A stretch of DNA of 64,000 bases from Ruminococcaceae bacterium UBA3215 (GTDB lineage: Bacteria; Bacillota; Clostridia; Oscillospirales; Ruminococcaceae): contig DEWH01000019.1 in assembly GCA_002363155.1 (NCBI GenBank), positions 62,001 to 126,000 of the forward strand. Reading direction: 5' to 3'. The notes below the pieces were generated by a model. The model made no database searches, was not told the DNA's origin, and saw nothing but the letters and a program-made list of their open reading frames with translations. A program made the position numbers and the translations under genes. Below, one piece after another: positions 42,616 through 50,137 of this stretch (position 1 is the first letter of the stretch; each line of letters begins with the position of its first letter).

Positions 42616-44517
42616 TCAACTTCTCCCTTTCTTCCGGGCAACTTTATTTGCGTACATTCGCTCGTCTGCGATCTTGAGACAGCGGTCGATATCGTCATAA
42701 CCGTCGGTGTAGTCGATGAAGAATCCGGTGCTCATTCCGACATGATACGGCTTTTCGGAAGAAGAGTTGTATCTTGCAAGATAACCGTCGATACGGCTGC
42801 GGTAGAATATGGGGATAGCGTTGTCGTAGTCGTATGTGCCGATTATGATGAACTCGTCTCCGCCGGAGCGGACGCAGTACTCGCCGTTTCCGCAGCAGGT
42901 CTGCAATGCGCGGGCGGCAACGGTTATCGCATTGTCTCCCTCGTCGTGACCGTAAGTATCGTTGATCTTTTTCAGATCGTCGAGATCGGCAACAACGACC
43001 AGCAGCTTTGTTTTGCGCTCTTTGGCAAGATCGAAAATCTCCTTGCTGTAAAGCTCATAGCCCTGCCTGTTGTAGAGACCGGTCATGGCATCGCGGATAG
43101 AGTTCGCAAAAGCTCGGTTGTACATCAGCTTCATACGGTCGCTCATACGGCGGAATTCAAGGGAAATGCTTACTGCCGACGCCCATGAATGATAGATGTC
43201 TTCCGGGGCATTGTTCTCTTCGTCGGCGAAACGCACCACCTGGTAACCGAAGCATCTGTCCTCGAAATGCACGGCGTTGAAAAAGCACGTAACGGGTCTG
43301 TCATCGATCAGGATATCGGGAGGGAACAGCTCTTTTGAGTTGAACGGAACATTCCTCTTTTCGCTTTCCCATGACCAGAACATGACTTCTATCATATCTT
43401 CCGAGTAGCCTTTGCGGATATAATCGTCGTCGTTCTCGCGGAACAGGTTCCAGTCCTTGTTCAGACAAAGGACGAATGCCGAAACATTCCGTATGATATA
43501 GATCCTTGAATAAATATTGATAATAAGCTCTTCGAGGGTTTCCGAAGCCATGAGCGATTCCTGCATACAGCTGAATCGGAAAGTGCTCTCCGATTCGTTT
43601 TCAAGTCTCTCCACTTCATGGAAGGAGTGTGCAAATGCCACATCTCTCCGGCAGCCGCAGCTCTCACCCTGGACGAATACGCCCTTATTCTCGTCTTTCG
43701 GCTCAACGGATTCCCCGGTGATCTGCCTGTGAAGTTCGCAGATACAAAGTTCGCCGGTGTACAGATCGGGACGTGTGCAGGAGGTAACGGACGGGTCATT
43801 GATTATTGAATCCGAACCGAGATCATAACCTGCAACCGCCACATCATCGGGGACTCTGACACCGCGTGAAATAAGCTCATTTACAAGTGTGGACGCAGAT
43901 TTATCGTTTGCGCAGACAACAGCTTCCGGCTTTTCGATCTCGCCGTTTGCGATCTTTTCGGCAAGCGCGGTTGCTGCCATAGTCCAAAAATCGCCGAATA
44001 TAATATAGTCCTCGCTGAATTCAAGCCCGTGTTTGCGCATAGAATCACGATAACCGTCCGCTCTTATATGAGATACAGAAAACTCCGCCGCACCTGTGAG
44101 GCAGTATATCTTCCTGAAGCCGTGAACTTCGATTAGATGATCCATTACCTGTGAGAAGCCTTTTCTGTCATCGGGGATAATGCCCTTGAAGCCGTTTCTT
44201 CCGTTCTGATCGAGAATAACGGCTCTGAAACCGGGAATAGAGGCTATAAGATCATATATGTGGTTCTTCACCGTATCTGCCCAGAAAGAGTAATCAACAA
44301 GAACAGCCCCTGCAATGCACTCCGAGCGCAGAAGTTCATATATATTCTCTTCGCCGAGCTGGTGCTTTGTCCTGTTATCGGTCATGGTAAAGACCGAGAA
44401 AACTGCTACATTATAGTCAAGCTTTTTCGCCTGCTTTATAATGCCGGTCAAACATTTGCTCTGAAAAAATCCGTCGGTCGTGCCGACAATTACAGCAATA
44501 GTTTTTCTTTCAGTCAT
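42616..44517 (-). CDS. Diguanylate cyclase with LacI-type sugar-binding sensor domain
   Basis: 633 residues. Residues about 5-280 have the two-lobed periplasmic-binding-protein fold of LacI-family regulators (KTIAVIVGTTDGFFQSKCLTGI start; HGFRKIYCLTGAAEFS; PEAVVCANDKSASTLVNELISRG; VPDDVAVAGYDLGSDSI), but no DNA-binding helix-turn-helix precedes it and there is no signal peptide. A middle region (about 300-460) resembles the GAF-like insert of such proteins. The C-terminal GGDEF domain is complete: RDAMTGLYNRQGYE, DLDDLKKINDTYGHDEGDNA and SGGDEF near 550, so it should make cyclic di-GMP. It follows dCMP deaminase by 12 bases. A cytoplasmic sugar may therefore set cyclic di-GMP; the close beta-galactosidase genes make a galactoside a candidate. 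Confidence 0.92.
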   Translation of the reverse strand: MTERKTIAVIVGTTDGFFQSKCLTGIIKQAKKLDYNVAVFSVFTMTDNRTKHQLGEENIYELLRSECIAGAVLVDYSFWADTVKNHIYDLIASIPGFRAVILDQNGRNGFKGIIPDDRKGFSQVMDHLIEVHGFRKIYCLTGAAEFSVSHIRADGYRDSMRKHGLEFSEDYIIFGDFWTMAATALAEKIANGEIEKPEAVVCANDKSASTLVNELISRGVRVPDDVAVAGYDLGSDSIINDPSVTSCTRPDLYTGELCICELHRQITGESVEPKDENKGVFVQGESCGCRRDVAFAHSFHEVERLENESESTFRFSCMQESLMASETLEELIINIYSRIYIIRNVSAFVLCLNKDWNLFRENDDDYIRKGYSEDMIEVMFWSWESEKRNVPFNSKELFPPDILIDDRPVTCFFNAVHFEDRCFGYQVVRFADEENNAPEDIYHSWASAVSISLEFRRMSDRMKLMYNRAFANSIRDAMTGLYNRQGYELYSKEIFDLAKERKTKLLVVVADLDDLKKINDTYGHDEGDNAITVAARALQTCCGNGEYCVRSGGDEFIIIGTYDYDNAIPIFYRSRIDGYLARYNSSSEKPYHVGMSTGFFIDYTDGYDDIDRCLKIADERMYANKVARKKGRS

Positions 44518-44529
44518 TTCATGCTCTCT

Positions 44530-45012
44530 TTACAGATCAATAGTAAGGTTTCTTCCGGAAGGCTGATACTGCTCGGCAGCAATTCCGCACTTCCTGAACA
44601 TGATAGCCGAGGCGCGTACTCCGTCGGTATCGGCGTACTTGTTATCCATATATACTACCCGCTTTATCCCGCATTGTATTATAGCCTTTGCGCATTCGTT
44701 GCAGGGGAACAGTGTCACATACAGTGTTGAACCTGCAAGGGAAGGGATATTGCTGTTGAGAATGGCATTCAGCTCTGCGTGGCATACAAACGGATACTTC
44801 GTATCAAGCATGCTGTCGGCGCTGCGTTCCCACGGCATTTCGTCATCATCGCAGCCTGTGGGCATACCGTTATATCCTACCGACACTATCTTTTTATCTG
44901 AATTTACGATGCACGCACCGACCTGTGTATTGCTGTCCTTGCTTCTCTGGGCAGACAATATGGCAATTCCCATAAAGTACTCGTCCCAGGAGATATAATC
45001 GGATCGTTTCAT
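44530..45012 (-). CDS. Deoxycytidylate deaminase (dCMP deaminase)
   Basis: 160 residues from the ATG at 45012, eight bases after SD GGAGG; an in-frame GTG nine bases earlier overlaps the SD and is discarded. It converts dCMP to dUMP for dTTP synthesis. The zinc site is complete: HAELNAI near residue 77 (His ligand and catalytic Glu) and PCNEC near 103 (two Cys ligands). The N-terminal SWDEYFMGIAILSAQRSKDSNTQVGACIV matches the ComEB/dCMP deaminase group. It is first in an operon with the diguanylate cyclase; no functional tie between the two is obvious. Confidence 0.93.
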   Translation of the reverse strand: MKRSDYISWDEYFMGIAILSAQRSKDSNTQVGACIVNSDKKIVSVGYNGMPTGCDDDEMPWERSADSMLDTKYPFVCHAELNAILNSNIPSLAGSTLYVTLFPCNECAKAIIQCGIKRVVYMDNKYADTDGVRASAIMFRKCGIAAEQYQPSGRNLTIDL

Positions 45013-45043
45013 TGTGCGCACCTCCGTATTTTAATTTTAGACT

Positions 45044-45117
45044 GCGCCTGCGCGCTGTCTTTGCAGACGGCACAAGGGCTGCGCGCCCTTGACCTGCGGC
45101 AGCGTGACGCTGCACCC
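45044..45117 (+). repeat. Four-hairpin element, copy 1
   Basis: Consecutive hairpins GCGC-CTGC-GCGC (45044), GTCT-TTGC-AGAC (45057), CAAGGGC-TGCGC-GCCCTTG (45073) and GCAGCG-TGA-CGCTGC (45099), ending TGCACCC. Bases 45051-45117 are identical to 62655-62721. It lies in the leader of the dCMP deaminase gene. Confidence 0.8.
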
Positions 45118-45155
45118 ATTATTTGGTGAGTATTATAGTTTATAATCCCTCTCCT

Positions 45156-45184
45156 ATTCTACCACATTTTATTATCAATTTCAA
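45156..45184 (-). promoter_or_regulatory. Possible sigma-A promoter of the dCMP deaminase operon
   Basis: On the minus strand TTGAAA, 17 bases, TAGAAT; the transcript would run through the four-hairpin element before the start codon. Confidence 0.6.
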
Positions 45185-45225
45185 TACTTTCTATGAAAAA
45201 ATGCACAAAAATCTCTCCCTTTTGC

Positions 45226-45316
45226 TGCGAAGCGATCAGAGTTTTTTGGAAAGGGGTTTGGGGAATAACCTTTTGTTCACAAAAGGTTTTCCCCAAGTCT
45301 CGCGCGCCGGGCGCGC
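45226..45316 (+). repeat. Nested-hairpin element, short form
   Basis: GCGAAGCGATCAGAGTTTTTT, then GGGGAA-TAACCTTTTG pairing with CAAAAGGTT-TTCCCC, then AGTCTCG and a GC palindrome GCGCGCC-GGGCGCGC. Its two ends match those of the longer element at 27040. Confidence 0.65.
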
Positions 45317-45321
45317 AAAAA

Positions 45322-45350
45322 AAATCCCTGCGGAAAATCCGCAGGGATTT
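45322..45350 (-). terminator. Terminator of the sugar ABC transporter operon
   Basis: Thirteen-base perfect stem AAATCCCTGCGGA / TCCGCAGGGATTT with loop AAA and a T-run of five to eight on the minus strand, 12 bases past the last permease gene. Confidence 0.9.
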
Positions 45351-45362
45351 GAGTCTGTGATA

Positions 45363-46244
45363 TCAGCCCTTTACACTTCCGAGAGTTACACCGCCGATGA
45401 TGAACTTCGAGAGGAAGAGATAAACGATAACAACAGGAACGATCGCAAGGAGGATTATCATGTAAACCTCACCCATATCGCCCGCCTGAGAGTTGATACG
45501 AGAACGGACGATCGAGAGCATGATAGGAAGGGTGTACATTTCCTTCTTATCGAGCAGGAGGGCAGGAGTAAAGAAGTTGTTCCAGGATGCGACGAAAGCG
45601 AATATCATCTGAACTGCCAGAGCCGGTTTAAGGATAGGCATGCAGATGAAGTTGTAGGTCCTGAACTCATTGGAGCCGTCAACACGCGCAGCCTCAACTA
45701 TTTCAAGGGGAAGGGTACTGTCGATGTACTGCTTCATGTAGAAGTAGGTTGCCGGAGCCGCGATAGCGGGTATGATGAGCGGCCAGTATGTGTTGGTAAG
45801 ACCGACCTGGTTTACAAGCTGTACGAAACCGAGTGCAGATACCTGAGTCGGGATCATCATTACAAGGATTATAGCCTTATGTACGAAGTTTCTTCCTTTG
45901 AAGTCATATACGCACACACCGTAAGCGGTCATAGCCGAGAAATACGATGTGAGGATACATGTGCATGCTGCAACTATAAAGCTGTTGAGCATACCCTGGG
46001 GGAGGAAGAAGATGCTTGTATCGTTCCAGGCTGTAACGAGGTTGTCGAAGAAATGCTCCTTCGGGAGAATTTCAAAACCTGCCTGCAGCTGAGCGTTGCT
46101 TCTTGTCGCGTTGATTATCAGCAGATAGAACGAGAACAAGCTGAGTACGGTAACAAAGGCAAGGAAGATATAAGACAAAAGTCTTGAGATAAAGAGCGAG
46201 GTTTTACTGCCCTTATCTATAAAATCCATTCTTTCTTTTCCCAT
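45363..46244 (-). CDS. Sugar ABC transporter permease (MalG/CUT1 type)
   Basis: 293 residues, six hydrophobic segments. The family's EAA loop, which docks the ATPase, is at about 185-205: LPLEIVEAARVDGSNEFRTYNFICMPILKPAL. The ATG overlaps the last base of the preceding permease stop, so translation is coupled; an ATG 15 bases further in is an alternative start. It works with the partner permease and the binding lipoprotein in one uptake system. No ATPase gene is in the cluster; CUT1 systems of Bacillota often share one MsmK-like ATPase encoded elsewhere. Confidence 0.92.
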   Translation of the reverse strand: MGKERMDFIDKGSKTSLFISRLLSYIFLAFVTVLSLFSFYLLIINATRSNAQLQAGFEILPKEHFFDNLVTAWNDTSIFFLPQGMLNSFIVAACTCILTSYFSAMTAYGVCVYDFKGRNFVHKAIILVMMIPTQVSALGFVQLVNQVGLTNTYWPLIIPAIAAPATYFYMKQYIDSTLPLEIVEAARVDGSNEFRTYNFICMPILKPALAVQMIFAFVASWNNFFTPALLLDKKEMYTLPIMLSIVRSRINSQAGDMGEVYMIILLAIVPVVIVYLFLSKFIIGGVTLGSVKG

Positions 46245-47191
46245 TATTTCTTCTTACCCTCCTTTTTCGGTTCTGTAGTTCTGAATACGATGAAGCTGAG
46301 GATACCCGTTACAACGAAAAGAATGAAGGATACCGCACCTGCCATACCGTAGTTCTTACTTGTACCGATATAGCTGTTAAGTGCCATAACAAGCGTCTTT
46401 GTAGTGTTATTCGGAGCACCGCGTCCTGCTGTGATGATCTGCGGTACATCGAACATCTGGAGACCGCCTATGAGGGCTGTGATTACAACGTAGATTATGA
46501 TAGGCATAAGGAGCGGGATAGTGATCTTGAAGAATACCTGAGTGGAGTTCGCACCGTCGATAGATGCAGCTTCGAACAGGCTCTGATCTATACCCATGAT
46601 ACCTGCCATAAGGAGGATAGTGGTATTACCGAACCACATGAGGAAGTTTATAAATGCTATTATTGATCTTGCAGACCATTCATTGTCGAAGAACAGGTAA
46701 GCGCTGCCACCGCCGGACATAATTATCTGGTTGATAGGACCGACAGAGGAGAAGATCTGGAAGAACAGCATCGCAAATGCCGAAGCCATTATCAGGTTAG
46801 GCATATAGATTACGGTTTTAAAGAAGCCCTGACCCTTTATCTTCATTCTCTCGCTTGTGAAGATTACGGCAAGAAGGAGAGCGAAAACTATCTGGGGAAC
46901 AGCGCCCATGATCCACATGATCATAGTGTTTCCGGTGTAGTTAAGGATCTCAAGTCTTCCGTCTGCACGGGGAGTGAACAGAGTGACAAAGTTGTCAAGG
47001 CCTATGAAATTAGGACCGACCTGTTTAAGACCGTCCATGTAGTTTTCAAAAAGCGAATTATAAAAAGTGGAGAGCAGCGGGATAAGCGAGCATAGTAAAT
47101 AAACTATAACAAAAGGAGCTATAAAGAAATAACCCCAGCCAGCGTAGCTTATTGACTTGTGCTTTACCGGTGCATTTGTTGTCGAACTCAT
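46244..47191 (-). CDS. Sugar ABC transporter permease (MalF/CUT1 type)
   Basis: 315 residues, six hydrophobic segments and a periplasm-facing loop. The EAA loop at about 205-225 reads DQSLFEAASIDGANSTQVFFKITIPLLMPI, close to oligosaccharide transporters. The C terminus is lysine-rich (EPKKEGKKK). The SD is GAGAGGA. It lies 104 bases after the binding-protein gene with a strong hairpin between them, and overlaps the second permease gene by one base. The substrate is not readable from the permease; an oligosaccharide is likely. Confidence 0.93.
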   Translation of the reverse strand: MSSTTNAPVKHKSISYAGWGYFFIAPFVIVYLLCSLIPLLSTFYNSLFENYMDGLKQVGPNFIGLDNFVTLFTPRADGRLEILNYTGNTMIMWIMGAVPQIVFALLLAVIFTSERMKIKGQGFFKTVIYMPNLIMASAFAMLFFQIFSSVGPINQIIMSGGGSAYLFFDNEWSARSIIAFINFLMWFGNTTILLMAGIMGIDQSLFEAASIDGANSTQVFFKITIPLLMPIIIYVVITALIGGLQMFDVPQIITAGRGAPNNTTKTLVMALNSYIGTSKNYGMAGAVSFILFVVTGILSFIVFRTTEPKKEGKKK

Positions 47192-47232
47192 AAGCCGTTA
47201 TCCTCTCATAAATTTTTATTTTTGTTAATTAA

Positions 47233-47261
47233 GAGGCGAAGCAAGTTGCTTGCCTCGCCTC
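47233..47261 (-). terminator. Intercistronic hairpin between binding protein and permeases
   Basis: On the minus strand GAGGCGA-GGCAAGC pairs with CTTGCTT-CGCCTC, followed only by mixed A/T. Such hairpins after binding-protein genes commonly lower the level of permease mRNA compared with binding-protein mRNA. Confidence 0.65.
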
Positions 47262-47295
47262 ATTAATCAGCAATTATTTGATTTTGTAAGATAAC

Positions 47296-48735
47296 TTACG
47301 GAGTCTGAACTGCCGGGTACTTCTCGTTGATGTAGCCGTAGAAGTTCTGGAGTGCAGTATCCTTATCAACAGCACCGCTTATGTACTGCTTGATGTAATC
47401 CTGGTAACCTTCGTTGCAGAGCTGATCATAGATCGTGTTGTTCTGGAACTTGATGTTATCAGTCATGCCGCAGAATACAGCTGTATCGTTCTGGTTGCCG
47501 AGGAATGCGTTACCGAAGTCAGGATCGTTAGCGAACTTTTCGTTAACTTTCTTGTTGTTTGTGAACTGACCTTCATTCTTGATGAGGTTCTCGCAAACTG
47601 CCTCGTCCTCTGTGAATGCCTTCATAACCTTAGCAACGAGGGAGCCGTTGTCTGTACCTGTAGCTGCGAGCATCCAGGTACCGCCCCAGAAGTGAGCCAT
47701 AGGTCCTTCGCAGATAGCCCAGTCGCCGTAGCAGCCCTTATCGGGATCCTGTGCATTGCCCATGCAGAAGTTGAAGTACCAAGCAGGACCGAAGAAGCAC
47801 ATTGTCTTACCTGTAGCGAACATTTCAGCTGTCTTGCCGTCATCCCAAACACCGGGAAGTGTATCGAGGATATAGCCGTTGTCATAGAAGCTCTTCATCT
47901 GCTCTGTCCACTGATCAACAACAGCAGGGATTGTGAGCTGGCCGCCTGTTACCCAAGCGCTGTCAGCGTTGTTGGAGAATACACGGTAGTTATCAGCGAA
48001 AGAAGACTGGATGTAGTAACCCTTGTCCTTAGCTGTCTTAGCAACTGCCTCGTACTTATCCCAAGAATCGAGCTGAGCCTGAACTTCAGCAGGATCGTCT
48101 GTACCGAGAACGTCCTTAGCTATAGATCTTCTGTAGATAAGAGCGGACGGGCAGCACTGGAAGGATACGCCCTTGATCTTGCCGTTGCTGTCGGAAGCAG
48201 CGGATACTGTGTACTGGTACTCAGTGTCAACCTGGTTTACGCCGAGGTTAGCGATATCCATTGTGAAGTCGGAATCTGTGTACTTGAGGATGTAGTCAGC
48301 TTCTGCAAGGAACATATCTACCTTGTCAGCAGCAGATGCGGAAGCGTTAGCCTGGAGAGCCTGGTCGAGCTTATCCTGGTAAACACCGTCATCGGAAGGA
48401 TTGATTGTCCAAACTACCTTAACTCCGTCGAGAGTCTGAGCAGTTGCATCGTAGCCGGGCATATACTTCTCGAAGAAGCCCTTGAACTCTTCGTTCCAAG
48501 CGTAGATGTTGAATGTGTCGCCTTCGTCAGCAGCAGGAGCAGCAGCTTCTGTAGCAGCAGCCTCAGTTGCAGCAGCTTCAGTAGCAGCAGCCTCAGTAGC
48601 AGCAGCTTCAGTTGCGGGAGCATCTGTTGCAGCAGGAGCAGCAGTTGTCGAAGCGGGTGTTGTGTTTCCGCCACAGCCAGCAACCGACAGGATAACTGCG
48701 GAAGCGAGAAGTGCGGAAGTTATTCTTTTCTTCAT
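47296..48735 (-). CDS. Sugar ABC transporter substrate-binding lipoprotein
   Basis: 479 residues from the ATG at 48735 (SD GGAGGAAAG); an ATG 15 bases upstream has no SD. Signal peptide MKKRITSALLASAVILSVAGC ends in a lipobox with acylated Cys. A linker of about 50 residues is a run of ATEAA repeats. The rest is a two-lobed binding protein for oligosaccharides: FNIYAWNEEFKGFFEKYMPGY start and GKTMCFFGPAWYFNF in the ligand region. It captures the sugar outside and passes it to the two permeases downstream. A consensus promoter with two cre-like sites upstream suggests catabolite control. Confidence 0.94.
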   Translation of the reverse strand: MKKRITSALLASAVILSVAGCGGNTTPASTTAAPAATDAPATEAAATEAAATEAAATEAAATEAAAPAADEGDTFNIYAWNEEFKGFFEKYMPGYDATAQTLDGVKVVWTINPSDDGVYQDKLDQALQANASASAADKVDMFLAEADYILKYTDSDFTMDIANLGVNQVDTEYQYTVSAASDSNGKIKGVSFQCCPSALIYRRSIAKDVLGTDDPAEVQAQLDSWDKYEAVAKTAKDKGYYIQSSFADNYRVFSNNADSAWVTGGQLTIPAVVDQWTEQMKSFYDNGYILDTLPGVWDDGKTAEMFATGKTMCFFGPAWYFNFCMGNAQDPDKGCYGDWAICEGPMAHFWGGTWMLAATGTDNGSLVAKVMKAFTEDEAVCENLIKNEGQFTNNKKVNEKFANDPDFGNAFLGNQNDTAVFCGMTDNIKFQNNTIYDQLCNEGYQDYIKQYISGAVDKDTALQNFYGYINEKYPAVQTP

Positions 48736-48834
48736 AGTTCTTTCCTCCAAAGAATTTCGTCCGGTTTATCCGGACGTTTGATTTTTTCCATCACGCGGAC
48801 CCGTTAAATTACGTTTCCCGTGATTTCATTTGTA

Positions 48835-48863
48835 ACTATATCACAAAATTTTGAATTTTGCAA
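48835..48863 (-). promoter_or_regulatory. Sigma-A promoter of the sugar ABC transporter operon
   Basis: On the minus strand TTGCAA, 17 bases, TATAGT; leader about 90 bases. Confidence 0.8.
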
Positions 48864-48896
48864 GTCCTTTTTTCAAAATTTTTCGCTGTAAAAATC

Positions 48897-48910
48897 GGAA
48901 ATCGTTTACA
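48897..48910 (-). promoter_or_regulatory. cre-like site 1 upstream of the ABC transporter promoter
   Basis: On the minus strand TGTAAACGATTTCC, 13 of 14 positions fitting the CcpA/LacI consensus TGWAANCGNTNWCA, about 34 bases upstream of the -35 box. Confidence 0.55.
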
Positions 48911-49356
48911 GCCTGTTTATTTCGTCAATATTTTTGTACATTTTGCCACACCTGTTTTAAACAGCCGGCGGGGGATTGCCGATTCGGAATGACCGACGGA
49001 AATTGCTTTTAAAATCGGGCTGTCACATTTCTGACATTTTTCTGTCGAATGGTTCACAAGAAATTTCACTTTTCATTCATAACATCTTTCAACAGGTCAA
49101 AATGTGCAAAACAACGAAAAATTTAACATCGTTTTTGTAATCGTTTACGGCCGTTTTCGGTGCTAAATTGTAATACCTTTGTAACCGCTTTTATCCTTTA
49201 TTTTAAGTAAAACAGCAAGGCTCAAATGTAATTATTACTTAATTAAATCCTTAAATTTTGTACTTACAAGGTTTTCAACAGGTGGACATTGTGCAATATC
49301 ACTGTTTTGTAACCGGACTGAATTGAAAAAATGTTGAAATTATTTTCCGAAAACGC
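48911..49356. other. Long AT-rich non-coding control region
   Basis: No gene seen between the divergent sugar ABC and purine operons. It holds a second cre-like site (49136), a directly repeated motif TTTCAACAGGT-4-ATGTGCAA at 49087 and TTTCAACAGGT-4-ATTGTGCAA at 49272, and one TGTCGAA word near 49042. The repeats are long enough to suggest a protein-binding site. Confidence 0.45.
49136..49149 (-). promoter_or_regulatory. cre-like site 2
   Basis: On the minus strand CGTAAACGATTACA, 13 of 14 positions of the CcpA/LacI consensus. It is 240 bases from site 1 and shares the core GTAAACGATT. Confidence 0.5.
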
Positions 49357-49385
49357 TTGAATTTAGTCATAAAATATTGTACAAT
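49357..49385 (+). promoter_or_regulatory. Sigma-A promoter of the purine operon
   Basis: TTGAAT, 17 bases, TACAAT; transcription would begin near 49392 and give a leader of about 230 bases. Confidence 0.7.
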
Positions 49386-49463
49386 AGATTTGTAGTTTTT
49401 TCGCATGATACATTGCGCATTGCAAGATCATCGACTTGCGTATTGTATTTATATTTTAATGGT

Positions 49464-49601
49464 ATATTCCGGAATGGAGTGGTCACTCATGCACGAACGG
49501 TGGCTGGCTGCCGATAAAGGCGTATTTCAAGCCTCGTGTTCTTGTTGCGGGATAATTCCGGAGACCTCAAGCTGTAATCTAAAGTACGGCTTTTTTGTTT
49601 T
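49464..49601 (+). promoter_or_regulatory. Structured leader with intrinsic terminator before purE (candidate riboswitch/attenuator)
   Basis: A closing helix pairs TCCGGAAT (49468-49475) with ATTCCGGA (49555-49562). Inside are GAGT-GGTC-ACTC (49477) and a longer arm CACGA (49492)/TCGTG (49534) that contains GGCT/AGCC and GCC-GATAAA-GGC. Seven bases after the closing helix comes an intrinsic terminator: AAGCTGTA (49569) pairs with TACGGCTT (49585), then TTTTGTTTTTT. It ends less than 20 bases before the purE start, the classic arrangement of a transcription-control leader. It does not match the purine, ZTP, THF or glycine riboswitch cores as I know them; one segment loosely recalls the ykkC/PRPP class. 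Confidence 0.6.
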
Positions 49602-49619
49602 TTGAAAGGAATGGATATT

Positions 49620-50117
49620 ATGAAAAAAGCTGCGATAATCATGGGAAGCGACAGCGATCTTCCCGTTGTAAGAAAGGCTGCCGAAGCGCTCAAACAGTTC
49701 GGTGTGCCGTTCGAGATGCATGTTTTCTCGGCTCACCGCTCGCCTGTTGAAGCTGCCGAGTTCGCAAGAAGTGCGAGAGATAACGGCTTCGGCGTGCTTA
49801 TCGGAGCCGCAGGAATGGCAGCGCACCTTGCCGGCGCTCTTGCTGCTAACACCACTTTGCCGGTGATAGCGCTCCCGGTTAAGGCGAAGGCGCTGGAGGG
49901 CATTGATTCGCTGCTTTCATCGGTAATGATGCCGCCCGGAGTTCCGGTTGCGACAGTCGGGATAGACTGCGCGGCGAATGCCGGATACCTCGCTGTGCAG
50001 ATACTTGCCGTAAACGACGACGAGCTTTCTGCGAAATACGAAGAATTCAAGGCAGAACAGCACCGCAAGAATCTTGAAGCAGATAAGAAAATGCAGGAAA
50101 CTGCAAAGGAAATATAA
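49620..50117 (+). CDS. purE: N5-carboxyaminoimidazole ribonucleotide mutase
   Basis: 165 residues from the ATG at 49620, nine bases after SD GAAAGGA; ATG at 49611 is too close to it. The enzyme moves the carboxyl group in the sixth step of purine synthesis. The signature MGSDSDLPVVRKAAEAL near residue 8, VFSAHRSPVEAAEFA near 40, GAAGMAAHLAGALAA near 70 and PVIALPVKAK near 88 are those of class I PurE. No purK is visible in this operon, so either it lies elsewhere or PurE uses carbon dioxide directly. It is the first gene of the purine operon, behind the leader terminator. Confidence 0.95.
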   Translation: MKKAAIIMGSDSDLPVVRKAAEALKQFGVPFEMHVFSAHRSPVEAAEFARSARDNGFGVLIGAAGMAAHLAGALAANTTLPVIALPVKAKALEGIDSLLSSVMMPPGVPVATVGIDCAANAGYLAVQILAVNDDELSAKYEEFKAEQHRKNLEADKKMQETAKEI

Positions 50118-50137
50118 TCAAAAGGAAGGGCATTACT

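Noticed and set aside
42616..44517. LacI-family transcription regulator
   Set aside because: The sensor domain is LacI-like but there is no N-terminal helix-turn-helix; the C terminus is a complete GGDEF domain.
49464..49601. Assignment of the purE leader to a known riboswitch class (THF, ZTP, purine, glycine, ykkC)
   Set aside because: None of the conserved cores I know for these classes fits; only a loose GGGATAA similarity to ykkC remains.
49405..49605. Short plus-strand open frame as a leader peptide before purE
   Set aside because: No SD, and the bases are better explained by the paired leader helices and the terminator.
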